Positions 16,681 to 24,924 of a DNA stretch of 64,000 bases are shown piece by piece. The notes under the pieces are model-generated. The model searched no databases, was not told the DNA's origin, and saw only the letters and a program-made list of their open reading frames with translations. The stretch is from JACCQS01 sp963766765 (lineage in GTDB: Bacteria > Actinomycetota > Actinomycetes > Mycobacteriales > Geodermatophilaceae). Location: contig CAVYBR010000013.1 of assembly GCA_963766765.1 (NCBI GenBank), positions 62,001-126,000 on the forward strand, written 5' to 3'. Every line of letters starts with the position of its first letter. Within the stretch, counting starts at the first letter, position 1. The translations under genes and the position numbers were made by a program.

Positions 16681-17088
16681 CTACCAGACGTAGGCGAGGA
16701 CTTCCCCGCCTACCTTCTGCTTGGTCGCCTGCTTGTCGGTGAGCAGCCCGGTCGAGGTCGAGATGATCGCGACACCGAGACCGCCGAGGACCTTGGGCAG
16801 CGACGTCGCCTTCGCATAGACCCGAAGACCCGGCTTGGACACCCGGCGCAAGCCGGCGATGCTGCGCTCACGGTTCGGCCCGTACTTGAGGTCGATCACG
16901 AGCTCGCGGCGGGTCGACCCGTCCTTCTCGACGGTGTTGACCTTCCAGCCGGCGATGTAGCCCTGCTGCTCGAGGATCTCGGCGATGTGCGTCTTGATCT
17001 TCGAGGATGGCATGGCGGCCGAGTCGTGATAGGCGCTGTTGGCGTTGCGCAGACGAGTCAGCATGTCCGCGATGGGGTCCGTCATCAT
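16681..17088 (-). CDS. rpsH: 30S ribosomal protein S8
   Basis: 135 residues: M(M)TDPIADMLTRLRNANSAYHD, then LRRVSKPGLRVYAKATSLPKVLGGLGVAIISTSTGLLTDKQA and the terminal GGEVLAYVW. Two adjacent ATG codons (17088 and 17085) are possible starts; the second gives the family N-terminus MTDP. A 144-base gap with no gene precedes it, after rpsN. Confidence 0.97.
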   Translation of the reverse strand: MMTDPIADMLTRLRNANSAYHDSAAMPSSKIKTHIAEILEQQGYIAGWKVNTVEKDGSTRRELVIDLKYGPNRERSIAGLRRVSKPGLRVYAKATSLPKVLGGLGVAIISTSTGLLTDKQATKQKVGGEVLAYVW

Positions 17089-17232
17089 GAGCGGGCCCCC
17101 AGCTCAACGGCAGCAAGACGCTGCGCCAGGTAGGTGGTGGCGCTGAGCAGAGTCATGAGCGTGGTGCCTTTCTCGACCGGTTCCGCGCGTACGCGGCCTG
17201 GCCGAATTCGGTGGTGCGACTGAGTGGGTGGT

Positions 17233-17418
17233 TCACCAGGAGGACTTCGTGATCCCGGGCAGTTCGCCGGCGTGCGCCATCTCGCGCAGGCAGATCCGGC
17301 AGAGGCCGAACTTGCGGTAGACGGCGTGCGGCCGGCCACAACGCTGACAGCGCGTGTACCCGCGAACCTTGAACTTCGGCTTGCGGTTCGCCTTGTTGAC
17401 GAGCGCTTTCTTGGCCAT
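17233..17418 (-). CDS. rpsN: 30S ribosomal protein S14, zinc-binding type Z
   Basis: 61 residues: MAKKALVNKANRKPKFKVRGYTRCQRCGRPHAVYRKFGLCRICLREMAHAG. The CxxC-x12-CxxC set marks the short zinc form (often called rpsZ). An upstream in-frame codon at 17442 would add eight residues unlike the family, so the ATG at 17418 is preferred. Confidence 0.97.
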   Translation of the reverse strand: MAKKALVNKANRKPKFKVRGYTRCQRCGRPHAVYRKFGLCRICLREMAHAGELPGITKSSW

Positions 17419-17438
17419 TGGTGTCAGTTCTCCCAAAA

Positions 17439-18023
17439 TCAATCTGTACGGAACGGGAAGCCGAGCGCCTTCAACAGCGCCCGCCCCTCGTCGTCGTTGC
17501 GGGCGGTGGTGACCAGGGTGATGTCCATGCCCCGCTGGCGGTCGATGGAGTCAACGTTGATCTCGTGGAACATCGACTGCTCGGTGAGGCCGAAGGTGTA
17601 GTTACCGTGCCCGTCGAACTGGCGCGGCGAGAGCCCGCGGAAGTCCCGGATCCGGGGCAACGCCAGGCTCAGCAGCCGGTCCAGGAACTCCCACATCCGG
17701 TCCCCGCGCAGCGTGACCTTCGCGCCGATCGGCATTCCCTCGCGCAGCTTGAACTGGGCGATGGACAACCTGGCCCGCACGACCTGCGGCTTCTGGCCGG
17801 TGATGGCAGTGAGATCGCGCACTGCACCGTCCATGAGCTTGGCGTCCCGAGCGGCCTCGCCGACGCCCATGTTCACGACGATCTTGGTCACCCGCGGGAT
17901 CTGCATGACATTGGCAAACGTGAACTGCTCGCGCAGCGATGCAGCGATCTCCTCGCGGTAGCGCGCCTTGAGCCGCGGGATCTCCCGCGAGCCCTTCGCT
18001 GAGGTATCCGTTGTGGCGGTCAT
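17439..18023 (-). CDS. rplE: 50S ribosomal protein L5
   Basis: 194 residues: PRLKARYREEIAASLREQFTFANVMQIPRVTKIVVNMGVGEA, GAKVTLRGDRMWEFLDRLLSLALPRIRDFRGL and the end GMDITLVTTARNDDEGRALLKALGFPF. Contacts 5S rRNA and the P-site tRNA. ATGA overlap with rplX. Confidence 0.98.
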   Translation of the reverse strand: MTATTDTSAKGSREIPRLKARYREEIAASLREQFTFANVMQIPRVTKIVVNMGVGEAARDAKLMDGAVRDLTAITGQKPQVVRARLSIAQFKLREGMPIGAKVTLRGDRMWEFLDRLLSLALPRIRDFRGLSPRQFDGHGNYTFGLTEQSMFHEINVDSIDRQRGMDITLVTTARNDDEGRALLKALGFPFRTD

Positions 18024-18388
18024 GAGTCGATGTCCTTCTTGCCGCGGCGCGAGGTCCGCACCTTGTTGCCGTCCTCGTCGTGGCGGTAGCCGATCCGGGT
18101 TGCGGTGCCGTCGGAGTCGACGACCATCACGTTCGACACGTGGATCGGAGCTTCCTGAGTCACGATGCCGCCCTGCTGGGAACCGCGTCGGCTCATGCTC
18201 ATCTTGGTGTGCTTGTGCATCCGGGCGACGCCCTCGACGACAACCTTGTGGGTCTCCGGGAAGGCCGCAATGACCTTGCCCTTGAGGCCCTTGTCCTTGC
18301 CCGCCAGAACGACGACCGTGTCGCCCTTCTTGACCTTCATCGGGGGGGCTTTACGCAGTGCAGCCTTACGCGGCTTGGCTCCTGACAT
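18020..18388 (-). CDS. rplX: 50S ribosomal protein L24
   Basis: 122 residues. The KOW-type core is MKVKKGDTVVVLAGKDKGLKGKVIAAFPETHKVVVEGVARMHKHTK. Sixteen residues precede it from the ATG at 18388, so an internal start at the core Met is possible. Initiates 50S assembly. Overlaps rplE by ATGA. Confidence 0.96.
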   Translation of the reverse strand: MSGAKPRKAALRKAPPMKVKKGDTVVVLAGKDKGLKGKVIAAFPETHKVVVEGVARMHKHTKMSMSRRGSQQGGIVTQEAPIHVSNVMVVDSDGTATRIGYRHDEDGNKVRTSRRGKKDIDS

Positions 18389-18391
18389 CGC

Positions 18392-18760
18392 TTACAACAC
18401 CTCCGGGGCGAGCGAGATGATCCGCATGAACTTCTTGTCCCGAAGCTCGCGACCGACCGGACCGAAGATGCGGGTCCCGCGCGGGTCGCCGCCGTCGCGG
18501 ATGATCACCGCGGCGTTCTCGTCGAAGCGGATGTAGGAGCCATCCGGGCGGCGACGTTCCTTGACGGTTCGGACGATGACGGCTTTGACGACGTCACCCT
18601 TCTTGACGCCGGCACCGGGCAACGCGTCCTTGACCGTGGCCACGATGACATCGCCGATTCCGGCGTAGCGCCGACCAGAGCCACCGAGCACCCGGATGCA
18701 AAGGATCTCCTTTGCTCCGGTGTTGTCGGCGACTCGCAGTCGCGACTCCTGCTGGATCAC
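18392..18760 (-). CDS. rplN: 50S ribosomal protein L14
   Basis: 122 residues from GTG: MIQQESRLRVADNTGAKEILCIRVLGGSGRRYAGIGDVIVATVKDA, then YIRFDENAAVIIRDGGDPRGTRIFGPVGRELRDKKFMRIISLAPEVL. Complete uL14, first gene of the spc block. A 58-base spacer separates it from rpsQ. Confidence 0.98.
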   Translation of the reverse strand: MIQQESRLRVADNTGAKEILCIRVLGGSGRRYAGIGDVIVATVKDALPGAGVKKGDVVKAVIVRTVKERRRPDGSYIRFDENAAVIIRDGGDPRGTRIFGPVGRELRDKKFMRIISLAPEVL

Positions 18761-18818
18761 GTCACTCTCCTACTACTTCTGGCTACCCACGCTGGACCTA
18801 CCTCGGGACGAGGTGGAC

Positions 18819-19151
18819 TCAGCGGGCCTTCTCGACGATCTCGACCAGACGCCACCGCTTCGTGGCTGACTGGGGGCGGGTCTCCATGATGAGAACGCGG
18901 TCGCCGACGCCGGCGTCGTTGTTCTCGTCGTGGGCCTTCAGCTTGCTGGTACGACGAAGGATCTTTCCGTACAGCGCGTGCCGGACCCGGTCCTCCACGG
19001 CGACGACGACGGTCTTGTCCATCTTGTCACTCACCACGAGTCCCACCCGGGTCTTGCGGAAGTTCCGGGTGACCGCGCCAACGGACTCTTCAGTCCCCTT
19101 GGTCTGTGCTTTCGTCACTGTTTCCTTCTTCTTGGCTGTCTGGTCACTCAT
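18819..19151 (-). CDS. rpsQ: 30S ribosomal protein S17
   Basis: 110 residues. The core RNFRKTRVGLVVSDKMDKTVVVAVEDRVRHALYGKILRRTSKLKAHDENN is uS17. A Lys/Glu/Thr-rich N-terminal stretch of about 27 residues precedes it. Overlaps the end of rpmC by 8 bases. Confidence 0.97.
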   Translation of the reverse strand: MSDQTAKKKETVTKAQTKGTEESVGAVTRNFRKTRVGLVVSDKMDKTVVVAVEDRVRHALYGKILRRTSKLKAHDENNDAGVGDRVLIMETRPQSATKRWRLVEIVEKAR

Positions 19152-19386
19152 TGGCGGTCTTCACCGATTCGGGTGCCCTTTCCAGGCCCAACTGACGACC
19201 ACGCATGATCGTGTAGATCCGCGCGATGTCCCGGCGTACGGCGTTGAGCCGCTGGTTGCTGTCGAGCTGCCCGGTCGCACCCTGGAAACGCAGGTTGAAC
19301 AGCTCTTCCTTGGCTTCGCGCAACCGGAGTTCGAGCTCGTCATCGGCAAGCTCACGGAAGTCGTTGGCGTTGGTTCCAGCGGCCAT
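19144..19386 (-). CDS. rpmC: 50S ribosomal protein L29
   Basis: 80 residues: ANDFRELADDELELRLREAKEELFNLRFQGATGQLDSNQRLNAVRRDIARIYTIM, the two-helix uL29. Sits at the peptide exit tunnel. Shares one base with the rplP stop (TGATG). Confidence 0.97.
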   Translation of the reverse strand: MAAGTNANDFRELADDELELRLREAKEELFNLRFQGATGQLDSNQRLNAVRRDIARIYTIMRGRQLGLERAPESVKTANE

Positions 19387-19805
19387 CAGACCTCCACCCC
19401 CTCACGGGTGACGAAGCGGCATTTCATCGGGAGCTTGTGGATCGCCCGGCGCATCGCCTCGCGGGCGATGTCCTCCGGGACTCCGGCCAGCTCGAACATC
19501 ACCCGTCCGCGCTTGACGTTGGCGATCCACCACTCCGGCGAGCCCTTACCGGAACCCATCCGGGTCTCGGCCGGCTTCTTGGTCAGCGGGCGGTCGGGGT
19601 AGATGGTGATCCAGACCTTTCCACCACGCTTGATGTGCCGGGTCATCGCGATCCTTGCGGACTCGATCTGCCGGTTGGTGACGTAGGAGTTCTCCAGTGC
19701 CTGGATGCCGAACTCACCGAAGTTGACGCTGGTACCACCGGAGGCAGAGCCCTTCCGGCTGGGGTGATGTTGTTTGCGGTGCTTGACCCTGCGCGGGATA
19801 AACAT
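19386..19805 (-). CDS. rplP: 50S ribosomal protein L16
   Basis: 139 residues: MFIPRRVKHRKQHHPSRKGSASGGTSVNFGEFGIQALENSYVTNRQIESARIAMTRHIKRGGKVWITIYPDRPLTKKPAETRMGSGKG, complete uL16. Required for A-site tRNA binding. Starts 3 bases after rpsC. Confidence 0.98.
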   Translation of the reverse strand: MFIPRRVKHRKQHHPSRKGSASGGTSVNFGEFGIQALENSYVTNRQIESARIAMTRHIKRGGKVWITIYPDRPLTKKPAETRMGSGKGSPEWWIANVKRGRVMFELAGVPEDIAREAMRRAIHKLPMKCRFVTREGVEV

Positions 19806-19808
19806 GGG

Positions 19809-21065
19809 TCAGCCCTCCGTCTTCTCTGTCGGTTCGGGCGCCGGCGTGGAATCGGCCTTGGGCGCAGCCGGGCGAGGTGCCCCACCCGGCTTCGGACCAG
19901 CGGCCTTGGCGGGCGCTGCTTCTGCAGCCGCGGCCTTGGCGGGCGCTGCTTCCGGAGCCGCGGCCTTGGCGGGCGCTGCTTCTGCAGCCGCTGCCTTGGC
20001 GGGCGCTGCCTTGGCAGGCGCTGCCTTGGCAGGAGCCGCAGCCTTGGCAGGAGCCGCGGTCTTGGCAGGAGCGGAAACCTTAGGAGCAGCCGCCTCAGGA
20101 GCGGCAACCTCGGGAGCAGCCGCCTCAGGAGCGGCAACCTCGGGAGCAGCCGCCTCAGGAGCAGCAGCCTCCGGAGTAGCAACCTCCGGGGCAGCAGCCT
20201 CGACGGGTGGTGCCAGGTCGGCGGCGTCGCGTTGGGTGTCGATGTCGACGTTGGCTTCGGCCGACAATTCGGTCGTCGCTGCGTCGTCCTCTGCCAGCCC
20301 GCCACCGGCTGCGGCGCGACCTGCTTCGGTCCCGGCAGCAGTTGTTCCGGTGGAACCGGACCGACGCGGGCGCACCGGACGGTCCCGGCGCTGCCCACGA
20401 ATGGCAGCGGCCTCGGCCGCATCGCGCTCGGCGCGCGATCCGCTGACATCACCCTTGTAGATCCAGACCTTGACGCCGATCCGACCGAAGGTCGTCTTGG
20501 CCTCGTACAGGCCGTAGTCGATGTTGGCCCGCAGTGTGTGCAGCGGAACCCGGCCCTCGCGGTAGAACTCCGAGCGAGACATCTCAGCGCCACCGAGGCG
20601 ACCGGAGCACTGGACCCGGATGCCCTTGACGTTGGGGCTCTTCAGGGCGGACTGCATCGCCTTGCGCATGGCACGACGGAAGCTGACCCGGCTGGACAGC
20701 TGCTCGGCCACGCCCTGGGCGACCAACTGCGCATCGGACTCGGGGTTCTTGACCTCGAGGATGTTGAGCTGGACCTGCTTGCCGGTCAGCTTCTCGAGTT
20801 CACCACGGATCCGGTCAGCCTCGGCGCCGCGCCGGCCGATGACGATCCCGGGACGGGCGGTGTGGATGTCCACCCGGACCCGCTCGCGAGTGCGCTCGAT
20901 GTCGACGCGGGAGATCCCGGCGCGCTCCATGCCCGTGGACATGAGCTTGCGGATCGCCACGTCTTCCTTGACGTACTCCTTGTACAGCTTGTCGGCAAAC
21001 CACCGAGACTTGTACTCGGTGGTGATGCCTAGCCGGAACCCGTGTGGGTTGACCTTCTGACCCAC
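19809..21065 (-). CDS. rpsC: 30S ribosomal protein S3 with long Ala/Pro-rich C-terminal extension
   Basis: 418 residues against roughly 210-280 in most bacteria. Residues 1-210 are normal uS3, with KH domain RPGIVIGRRGAEADRIRGELEKLTGKQVQLNI and the mRNA-entry helices. A linker rich in RR and GTT follows, then from about 280 a tract of AAAPE/VAAPE units changes to AAPAKA units. The tract is encoded by 30-bp tandem repeats (about 19915-20200). The tail should be solvent-exposed at the mRNA entry side; its Glu part is acidic and its Lys part basic. GTG start overlaps the rplV stop by one base. Confidence 0.96.
   Translation of the reverse strand: MGQKVNPHGFRLGITTEYKSRWFADKLYKEYVKEDVAIRKLMSTGMERAGISRVDIERTRERVRVDIHTARPGIVIGRRGAEADRIRGELEKLTGKQVQLNILEVKNPESDAQLVAQGVAEQLSSRVSFRRAMRKAMQSALKSPNVKGIRVQCSGRLGGAEMSRSEFYREGRVPLHTLRANIDYGLYEAKTTFGRIGVKVWIYKGDVSGSRAERDAAEAAAIRGQRRDRPVRPRRSGSTGTTAAGTEAGRAAAGGGLAEDDAATTELSAEANVDIDTQRDAADLAPPVEAAAPEVATPEAAAPEAAAPEVAAPEAAAPEVAAPEAAAPKVSAPAKTAAPAKAAAPAKAAPAKAAPAKAAAAEAAPAKAAAPEAAPAKAAAAEAAPAKAAGPKPGGAPRPAAPKADSTPAPEPTEKTEG
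19915..20200 (-). repeat. Degenerate 30-bp tandem repeats in the rpsC tail
   Basis: Two families of near-identical repeats: gccttggcgggcgctgcttc blocks about 19915-20060, and cctcaggagcggcaacctcg blocks about 20090-20180. They encode AAPAKA and AAAPE(V) units. Boundaries are approximate because the copies shorten and merge. Confidence 0.8.
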
Positions 21066-21496
21066 TAGCGGGTCCTCCCCTTCGAACTACCTGCGCTGTT
21101 GGCGGACTTGCGGCGTCCACGACGACTTACCTCTTCGTCGGCGATGGAACTGACCTCGATCGTGATGTGGCTGGTCCGCTTGTGGATCGGGAATGCCCGG
21201 CCGCGGGCCCGTGGCCGGAACCGCTTCAGCGTCGGGCCGCCGTCGACGAACGCGGCACTGACGATGAGTGAGTCCTGCTCGACCTTGAGGTTGTGCTCGG
21301 CATTGGCCATGGCGCTGGCGAGCACCTTGGCAACCGGTTCGCTGGCGGCCTGCGGCGCGAACTGCAGCATCGCCAGGGCCTCATCGGCTGGCTTGTAACG
21401 GATCAGGTCGACCACTCGGCGTGCCTTCATCGGCGTGACGCGCACGTAGCGCGCGGTCGCCCGCGTGGTTGCACCCTCGGCATACGGAGATGTCAT
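21065..21496 (-). CDS. rplV: 50S ribosomal protein L22
   Basis: 143 residues: ARYVRVTPMKARRVVDLIRYKPADEALAMLQFAPQAASEPVAKVLASAMANAEHN, then FVDGGPTLKRFRPRARGRAFPIHKRTSHITI. The beta-hairpin that lines the exit tunnel is intact. Starts 10 bases after rpsS. Confidence 0.97.
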   Translation of the reverse strand: MTSPYAEGATTRATARYVRVTPMKARRVVDLIRYKPADEALAMLQFAPQAASEPVAKVLASAMANAEHNLKVEQDSLIVSAAFVDGGPTLKRFRPRARGRAFPIHKRTSHITIEVSSIADEEVSRRGRRKSANSAGSSKGRTR

Positions 21497-21506
21497 GTCG
21501 CTGTCC

Positions 21507-21788
21507 TTAGGCTCGCCGGGCGCGGCGGTCGTCGCGGATGTGTCCGCGGAAGGTACGGGTGGGCGCGAACTCCCCGAGCTTGTGCCCGACCATTGCCTCG
21601 GTCACGAAGACCGGGACGTGCTTGCGACCGTCGTGCACCGCGATGGTGTGGCCGAGCATGTCGGGGATGATCGTCGACCTGCGGGACCAGGTCTTGATCA
21701 CGTTCTTGGTGCCCTTCGTGTTCTGCACGTCCACCTTCTTGATCAGGTGGTCGTCGACGAAGGGACCCTTCTTGAGGGAGCGGGGCAT
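21507..21788 (-). CDS. rpsS: 30S ribosomal protein S19
   Basis: 93 residues: MPRSLKKGPFVDDHLIKKVDVQNTKGTKNVIKTWSRRSTIIPDMLGHTIAVHDGRKHVPVFVTEAMVGHKLGEFAPTRTFRGH, complete uS19. Starts 2 bases after the rplB stop. Confidence 0.98.
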   Translation of the reverse strand: MPRSLKKGPFVDDHLIKKVDVQNTKGTKNVIKTWSRRSTIIPDMLGHTIAVHDGRKHVPVFVTEAMVGHKLGEFAPTRTFRGHIRDDRRARRA

Positions 21789-21790
21789 GT

Positions 21791-22624
21791 CTAACGCTTC
21801 TTTCCGGTACGGCGACGACGGATGATCATCGAGTCGCTCGGCTTGCGGCGACGGGTACGGCCCTCGGGCTTGCCCTTGGGGTTGACCGGGTGCCGGCCAC
21901 CAGAGGTCTTGCCTTCACCACCACCGTGCGGGTGGTCGACGGGGTTCATTGCCACACCGCGGACGGACGGGCGCTTGCCCTTCCACCGCATCCGGCCGGC
22001 CTTGCCCCAGTTGATGTTGGACTGCTCGGCGTTGCCGACCTCGCCGACGCTTGCGCGGCAGCGGACATCGACGTTGCGGATCTCGCCGGAGGGCATCCGC
22101 AGCTGCGCGTGGCGACCTTCCTTGGCCACGAGCTGGACGCTTGCGCCCGCCGAACGCGCGACCTTGGCGCCGCCACCGGGCCGCAGCTCGATGGCATGGA
22201 TGACAGTGCCGACTGGGATGTTGCGCAGCGGCAGGTTGTTGCCCGGCTTGATGTCGGCCCGTGGGCCGCACTCGACGATATCGCCCTGGTTCAGCTTCGC
22301 CGGAGCCAGGATGTAGCGCTTCTCGCCGTCGGCGTAGTGCAGCAGCGCGATCCGTGAGGTGCGGTTGGGGTCGTACTCGATGTGCGCGACCTTGGCCGGC
22401 ACGCCGTCCTTGTCCGCGCGGCGGAAGTCGATCAGGCGATAGGCCCGCTTGTGTCCGCCGCCCTGGTGCCGGGCGGTGATCCGGCCGTGGGCGTTGCGTC
22501 CGCCCTTGGAGTGCAGCGGGCGTACCAGCGACTTCTCCGGAGTGGTCCGGGTGATCTCGGCGAAGTCGGCCACGCTCGAGCCGCGGCGGCCCGGTGTGGT
22601 CGGCTTGTACTTGCGAATAGCCAT
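21791..22624 (-). CDS. rplB: 50S ribosomal protein L2
   Basis: 277 residues: MAIRKYKPTTPGRRGSSVADFAEITR, the RNA-binding domains, and the conserved GVAMNPVDHPHGGGEGKTSGGRHPVNPKGKPEG loop with the histidine near the peptidyl-transferase centre. Separated from rplW by 32 bases. Confidence 0.98.
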   Translation of the reverse strand: MAIRKYKPTTPGRRGSSVADFAEITRTTPEKSLVRPLHSKGGRNAHGRITARHQGGGHKRAYRLIDFRRADKDGVPAKVAHIEYDPNRTSRIALLHYADGEKRYILAPAKLNQGDIVECGPRADIKPGNNLPLRNIPVGTVIHAIELRPGGGAKVARSAGASVQLVAKEGRHAQLRMPSGEIRNVDVRCRASVGEVGNAEQSNINWGKAGRMRWKGKRPSVRGVAMNPVDHPHGGGEGKTSGGRHPVNPKGKPEGRTRRRKPSDSMIIRRRRTGKKR

Positions 22625-22656
22625 CGAAGCTCTCTTGTCCCTTCCGATCCGGCCGC

Positions 22657-22956
22657 CTAAGCGACCGGGCCCCCGAAGATCTCGATCCGGTCACCGGGAG
22701 CGACGCTGACGATCGCGCGCTTGGTGTCGGGCCGCTTGCCCATGCTGAACCGGCGGCTGCGCTTGCGCTTGCCCTGCCGGTTGAGGGTGTTGACCCCGAG
22801 GACCTTCACGCTGAACACCTCTTCGACCGCGATCCGGATCTGGACCTTGTTGGCCGTACGCGGCACGAGGAAGGTGTATTTGTTCTGGTCCAGCAGGCCG
22901 TAGCTCTTCTCCGAGATGACCGGAGCGAGCAGCACGTCACGGTGGTCGGGGATCAC
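22657..22956 (-). CDS. rplW: 50S ribosomal protein L23
   Basis: 99 residues from GTG: DHRDVLLAPVISEKSYGLLDQNKYTFLVPRTANKVQIRIAVEEVFSVKVLGVNTLNRQGKRKR. The docking site for trigger factor and SRP at the exit tunnel. GTGA overlap with rplD. Confidence 0.97.
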   Translation of the reverse strand: MIPDHRDVLLAPVISEKSYGLLDQNKYTFLVPRTANKVQIRIAVEEVFSVKVLGVNTLNRQGKRKRSRRFSMGKRPDTKRAIVSVAPGDRIEIFGGPVA

Positions 22957-23795
22957 TTGTCCTCCTTGCTGGATTTCTCGGCCGCGTCGTCACCGGAGGC
23001 GTCGTCATCGGCAACCGTCGCCGGCGCCACAGAGGGAACTTCGTCCCCGATGGTTGGCGTGGACAGGTCCTTCTCGGAGGCGCGCCCGGTGGCGGACTTG
23101 CCCTTGGCGGGGCCAGCTAGGAAAGCGTCGAGGGCCTCTTCGGTGAAGATGACGTCGTCGCTGACCAGCACGTCGTGGGTGTTGAGCTGGCCCGGGGCGA
23201 TCAGGTGCACCTGTCCCAGATTGCGCAAGGAACGCCGGGTCAGGTCATCGCCGGGAAGTGCGACGACGAGCACGCGCTTGGCCGAGCTGATGTCGGACAG
23301 CACTGCCAGCGCCGTCTTGGTCGACGGTGCGTCGCCTTTGACGAAGCCGGTGACGACGTGCAGCCGGTCGCTGGCCGCCCGGTCGGAGAGGGCACAGCGC
23401 AACGCCGCAGCCTTCATCTTCTTGGGGGTGCGCTGGGCGTAGGAACGCGGCGTGGGTCCGAAGACGATGCCGCCGCCTTCGAACTGCGGCGCACGGGTCG
23501 ATCCCTGACGGGCGCGGCCGGTGCCCTTCTGGCGGTAGGGCTTGGCTCCACCACCCCGGACCTCGCCGCGCGTCTTCGTCGACGCCGTGCCCTGGCGCTT
23601 CGCGGCAAGTTGGGCCACGACGACCTGGTGCATCAACGAGATGTTGGGCTCGACCCCGAAGATCTCGGCCGGCAGGCTCACCCGGCGCGACTTCCGGCCG
23701 TCGAGCGTGCGTACGGAGACATCCAGGGATGCGCCGTCGGACGCACGGGTACGGGACTTCGCGGCAGGAGCGGTTGTGGTTTTGGCGGCGGTCAC
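22953..23795 (-). CDS. rplD: 50S ribosomal protein L4 with acidic C-terminal extension
   Basis: 280 residues; the usual length is about 205-225. The core is normal (VVAQLAAKRQGTASTKTRGEVRGGGAKPYRQKGTGRARQGSTRAPQFEGGGIVFGP). After the last uL4 strand (LVSDDVIFTEEALDAFLAGPAKG, ending near 230) comes a disordered acidic tail (DDDASGDDAAEKSSKEDK). N-terminal residues 1-25 are Ala/Thr/Lys-rich. GTG start in GTGA overlap with rplC. Confidence 0.96.
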   Translation of the reverse strand: MTAAKTTTAPAAKSRTRASDGASLDVSVRTLDGRKSRRVSLPAEIFGVEPNISLMHQVVVAQLAAKRQGTASTKTRGEVRGGGAKPYRQKGTGRARQGSTRAPQFEGGGIVFGPTPRSYAQRTPKKMKAAALRCALSDRAASDRLHVVTGFVKGDAPSTKTALAVLSDISSAKRVLVVALPGDDLTRRSLRNLGQVHLIAPGQLNTHDVLVSDDVIFTEEALDAFLAGPAKGKSATGRASEKDLSTPTIGDEVPSVAPATVADDDASGDDAAEKSSKEDK

Positions 23796-24475
23796 TTGTC
23801 AGCTCCCGTCAGACTGTTCTTGGCGGGCGCACCCTTGGTGGCGCTGCGGACGATGACCAGTCCACCGCGCGGACCCGGGATGGCGCCTTCGATCAGGATC
23901 AGGCCGCGCTCGGCGTCCACGCGGACGACCTTGAGGCTCTGGGTGGTGATCCGCTCGCCACCCATCCGGCCGGCCATCCGCAGGCCCTTGAAGACGCGAC
24001 CCGGGGTGGCGCAGCCACCGATCGAACCGGGTGAGCGGTGCTTGCGCTGAACGCCGTGGCTGGCACCCAGGCCGTGGAAACCGTGCCGCTTCATGACCCC
24101 GGCGAAGCCCTTGCCCTTGGAGGTGCCGGTGACATCGACGCGGACGCCGGCTTCGAACACCTCAGCGGTGATCTCCTGACCGACCTCGTAGTCGGCCGCA
24201 TCGGCGGTGCGAAGTTCGACGACGTGCCGACGCGGAGTGACACTCGCCTTGGCGAAGTGACCCGCGTCGGGCTTGTTGACCTTGCGCGGGTCGATCGCGC
24301 CGAAGCCGAGCTGGACCGCGGAGTAGCCGTCCAGCTCCGGGGTGCGTACCTGGGTGACGACACAGGGCCCGGCCTTGACGACTGTCACCGGGACGATCCG
24401 GTTGGCGTCGTCGAAGACCTGGGTCATCCCGAGCTTCTCGCCCAGAATCCCCTTGAGGGCAGCGGTGTTATCCAT
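23792..24475 (-). CDS. rplC: 50S ribosomal protein L3
   Basis: 227 residues: GILGEKLGMTQVFDDANRIVPVTVVKAGPCVVTQVRTPE, the FHGLGASHGVQRKHRSPGSIGG loop (site of Gln methylation in other bacteria), and RMAGRMGGERITTQSLKVVRVDAERGLILI. The ATG at 24475 gives the family N-terminus; the frame extends upstream to 24547 without homology. Confidence 0.97.
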   Translation of the reverse strand: MDNTAALKGILGEKLGMTQVFDDANRIVPVTVVKAGPCVVTQVRTPELDGYSAVQLGFGAIDPRKVNKPDAGHFAKASVTPRRHVVELRTADAADYEVGQEITAEVFEAGVRVDVTGTSKGKGFAGVMKRHGFHGLGASHGVQRKHRSPGSIGGCATPGRVFKGLRMAGRMGGERITTQSLKVVRVDAERGLILIEGAIPGPRGGLVIVRSATKGAPAKNSLTGADK

Positions 24476-24491
24476 GGTGTTCTGCTCCCCT

Positions 24492-24797
24492 CTACTGGAT
24501 GTTGACGTCGACGCTGGCGGGCAGGTCGATGCGCATGAGCGCGTCAACCGTCTTCGGCGTCGGGTCGAGAATGTCGATCAGTCGCTTGTGTGTGCGCATC
24601 TCGAAGTGCTCCCGCGAGTCCTTGTACTTGTGCGGGGACCGGATGACGCAGTACACGTTCTTCTCCGTCGGCAGCGGCACAGGACCCACGACCCGGGCAC
24701 CGGTCTTGGTGACGGTGTCGACGATGCGCCGAGCCGACGCGTCGATCGCCTCGTGGTCATAGGCCTTGAGCCTGATGCGGATCTTATTTCCCGCCAT
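24492..24797 (-). CDS. rpsJ: 30S ribosomal protein S10 (NusE)
   Basis: 101 residues: MAGNKIRIRLKAYDHEAIDASARRIVDTVTKTGARVVGPVPLPTEKNVYCVIRSPHKYKDSREHFEMRTHKRLIDIL, complete uS10. Also the partner of NusB and NusG in antitermination. First gene of the S10 operon, with a 127-base upstream gap that contains the palindrome at 24877-24912. Confidence 0.98.
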   Translation of the reverse strand: MAGNKIRIRLKAYDHEAIDASARRIVDTVTKTGARVVGPVPLPTEKNVYCVIRSPHKYKDSREHFEMRTHKRLIDILDPTPKTVDALMRIDLPASVDVNIQ

Positions 24798-24876
24798 CGG
24801 TGTCCTTTGCTCCTGCCGTTGAGTTCTGGTTGATGAGCTACTGATTCGGTGGATATTGGCGTTTCTCTGTTTCGCT

Positions 24877-24912
24877 CTCCCCTGGCGGTTTCTGCAGAAA
24901 CCGCCAAGGGAG
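24877..24912 (-). terminator. 36-base hairpin after tuf containing palindrome copy 2
   Basis: Contains the same 24-bp perfect palindrome as 2613-2636 (here 24883-24906), extended by five more base pairs on each side after one C-A mismatch, so that CTCCC pairs with GGGAG. Starts 12 bases after the tuf stop. It could act as the tuf terminator or an mRNA-stabilising 3-prime structure; no U-run follows, so termination is an inference. Confidence 0.55.
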
Positions 24913-24924
24913 TCCTACGACGTG

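Noticed and set aside
17098..17232. Small gene between rpsN and rpsH
   Set aside because: The open frames there lack a ribosome-binding site and similarity to any small ribosomal protein; treated as spacer.
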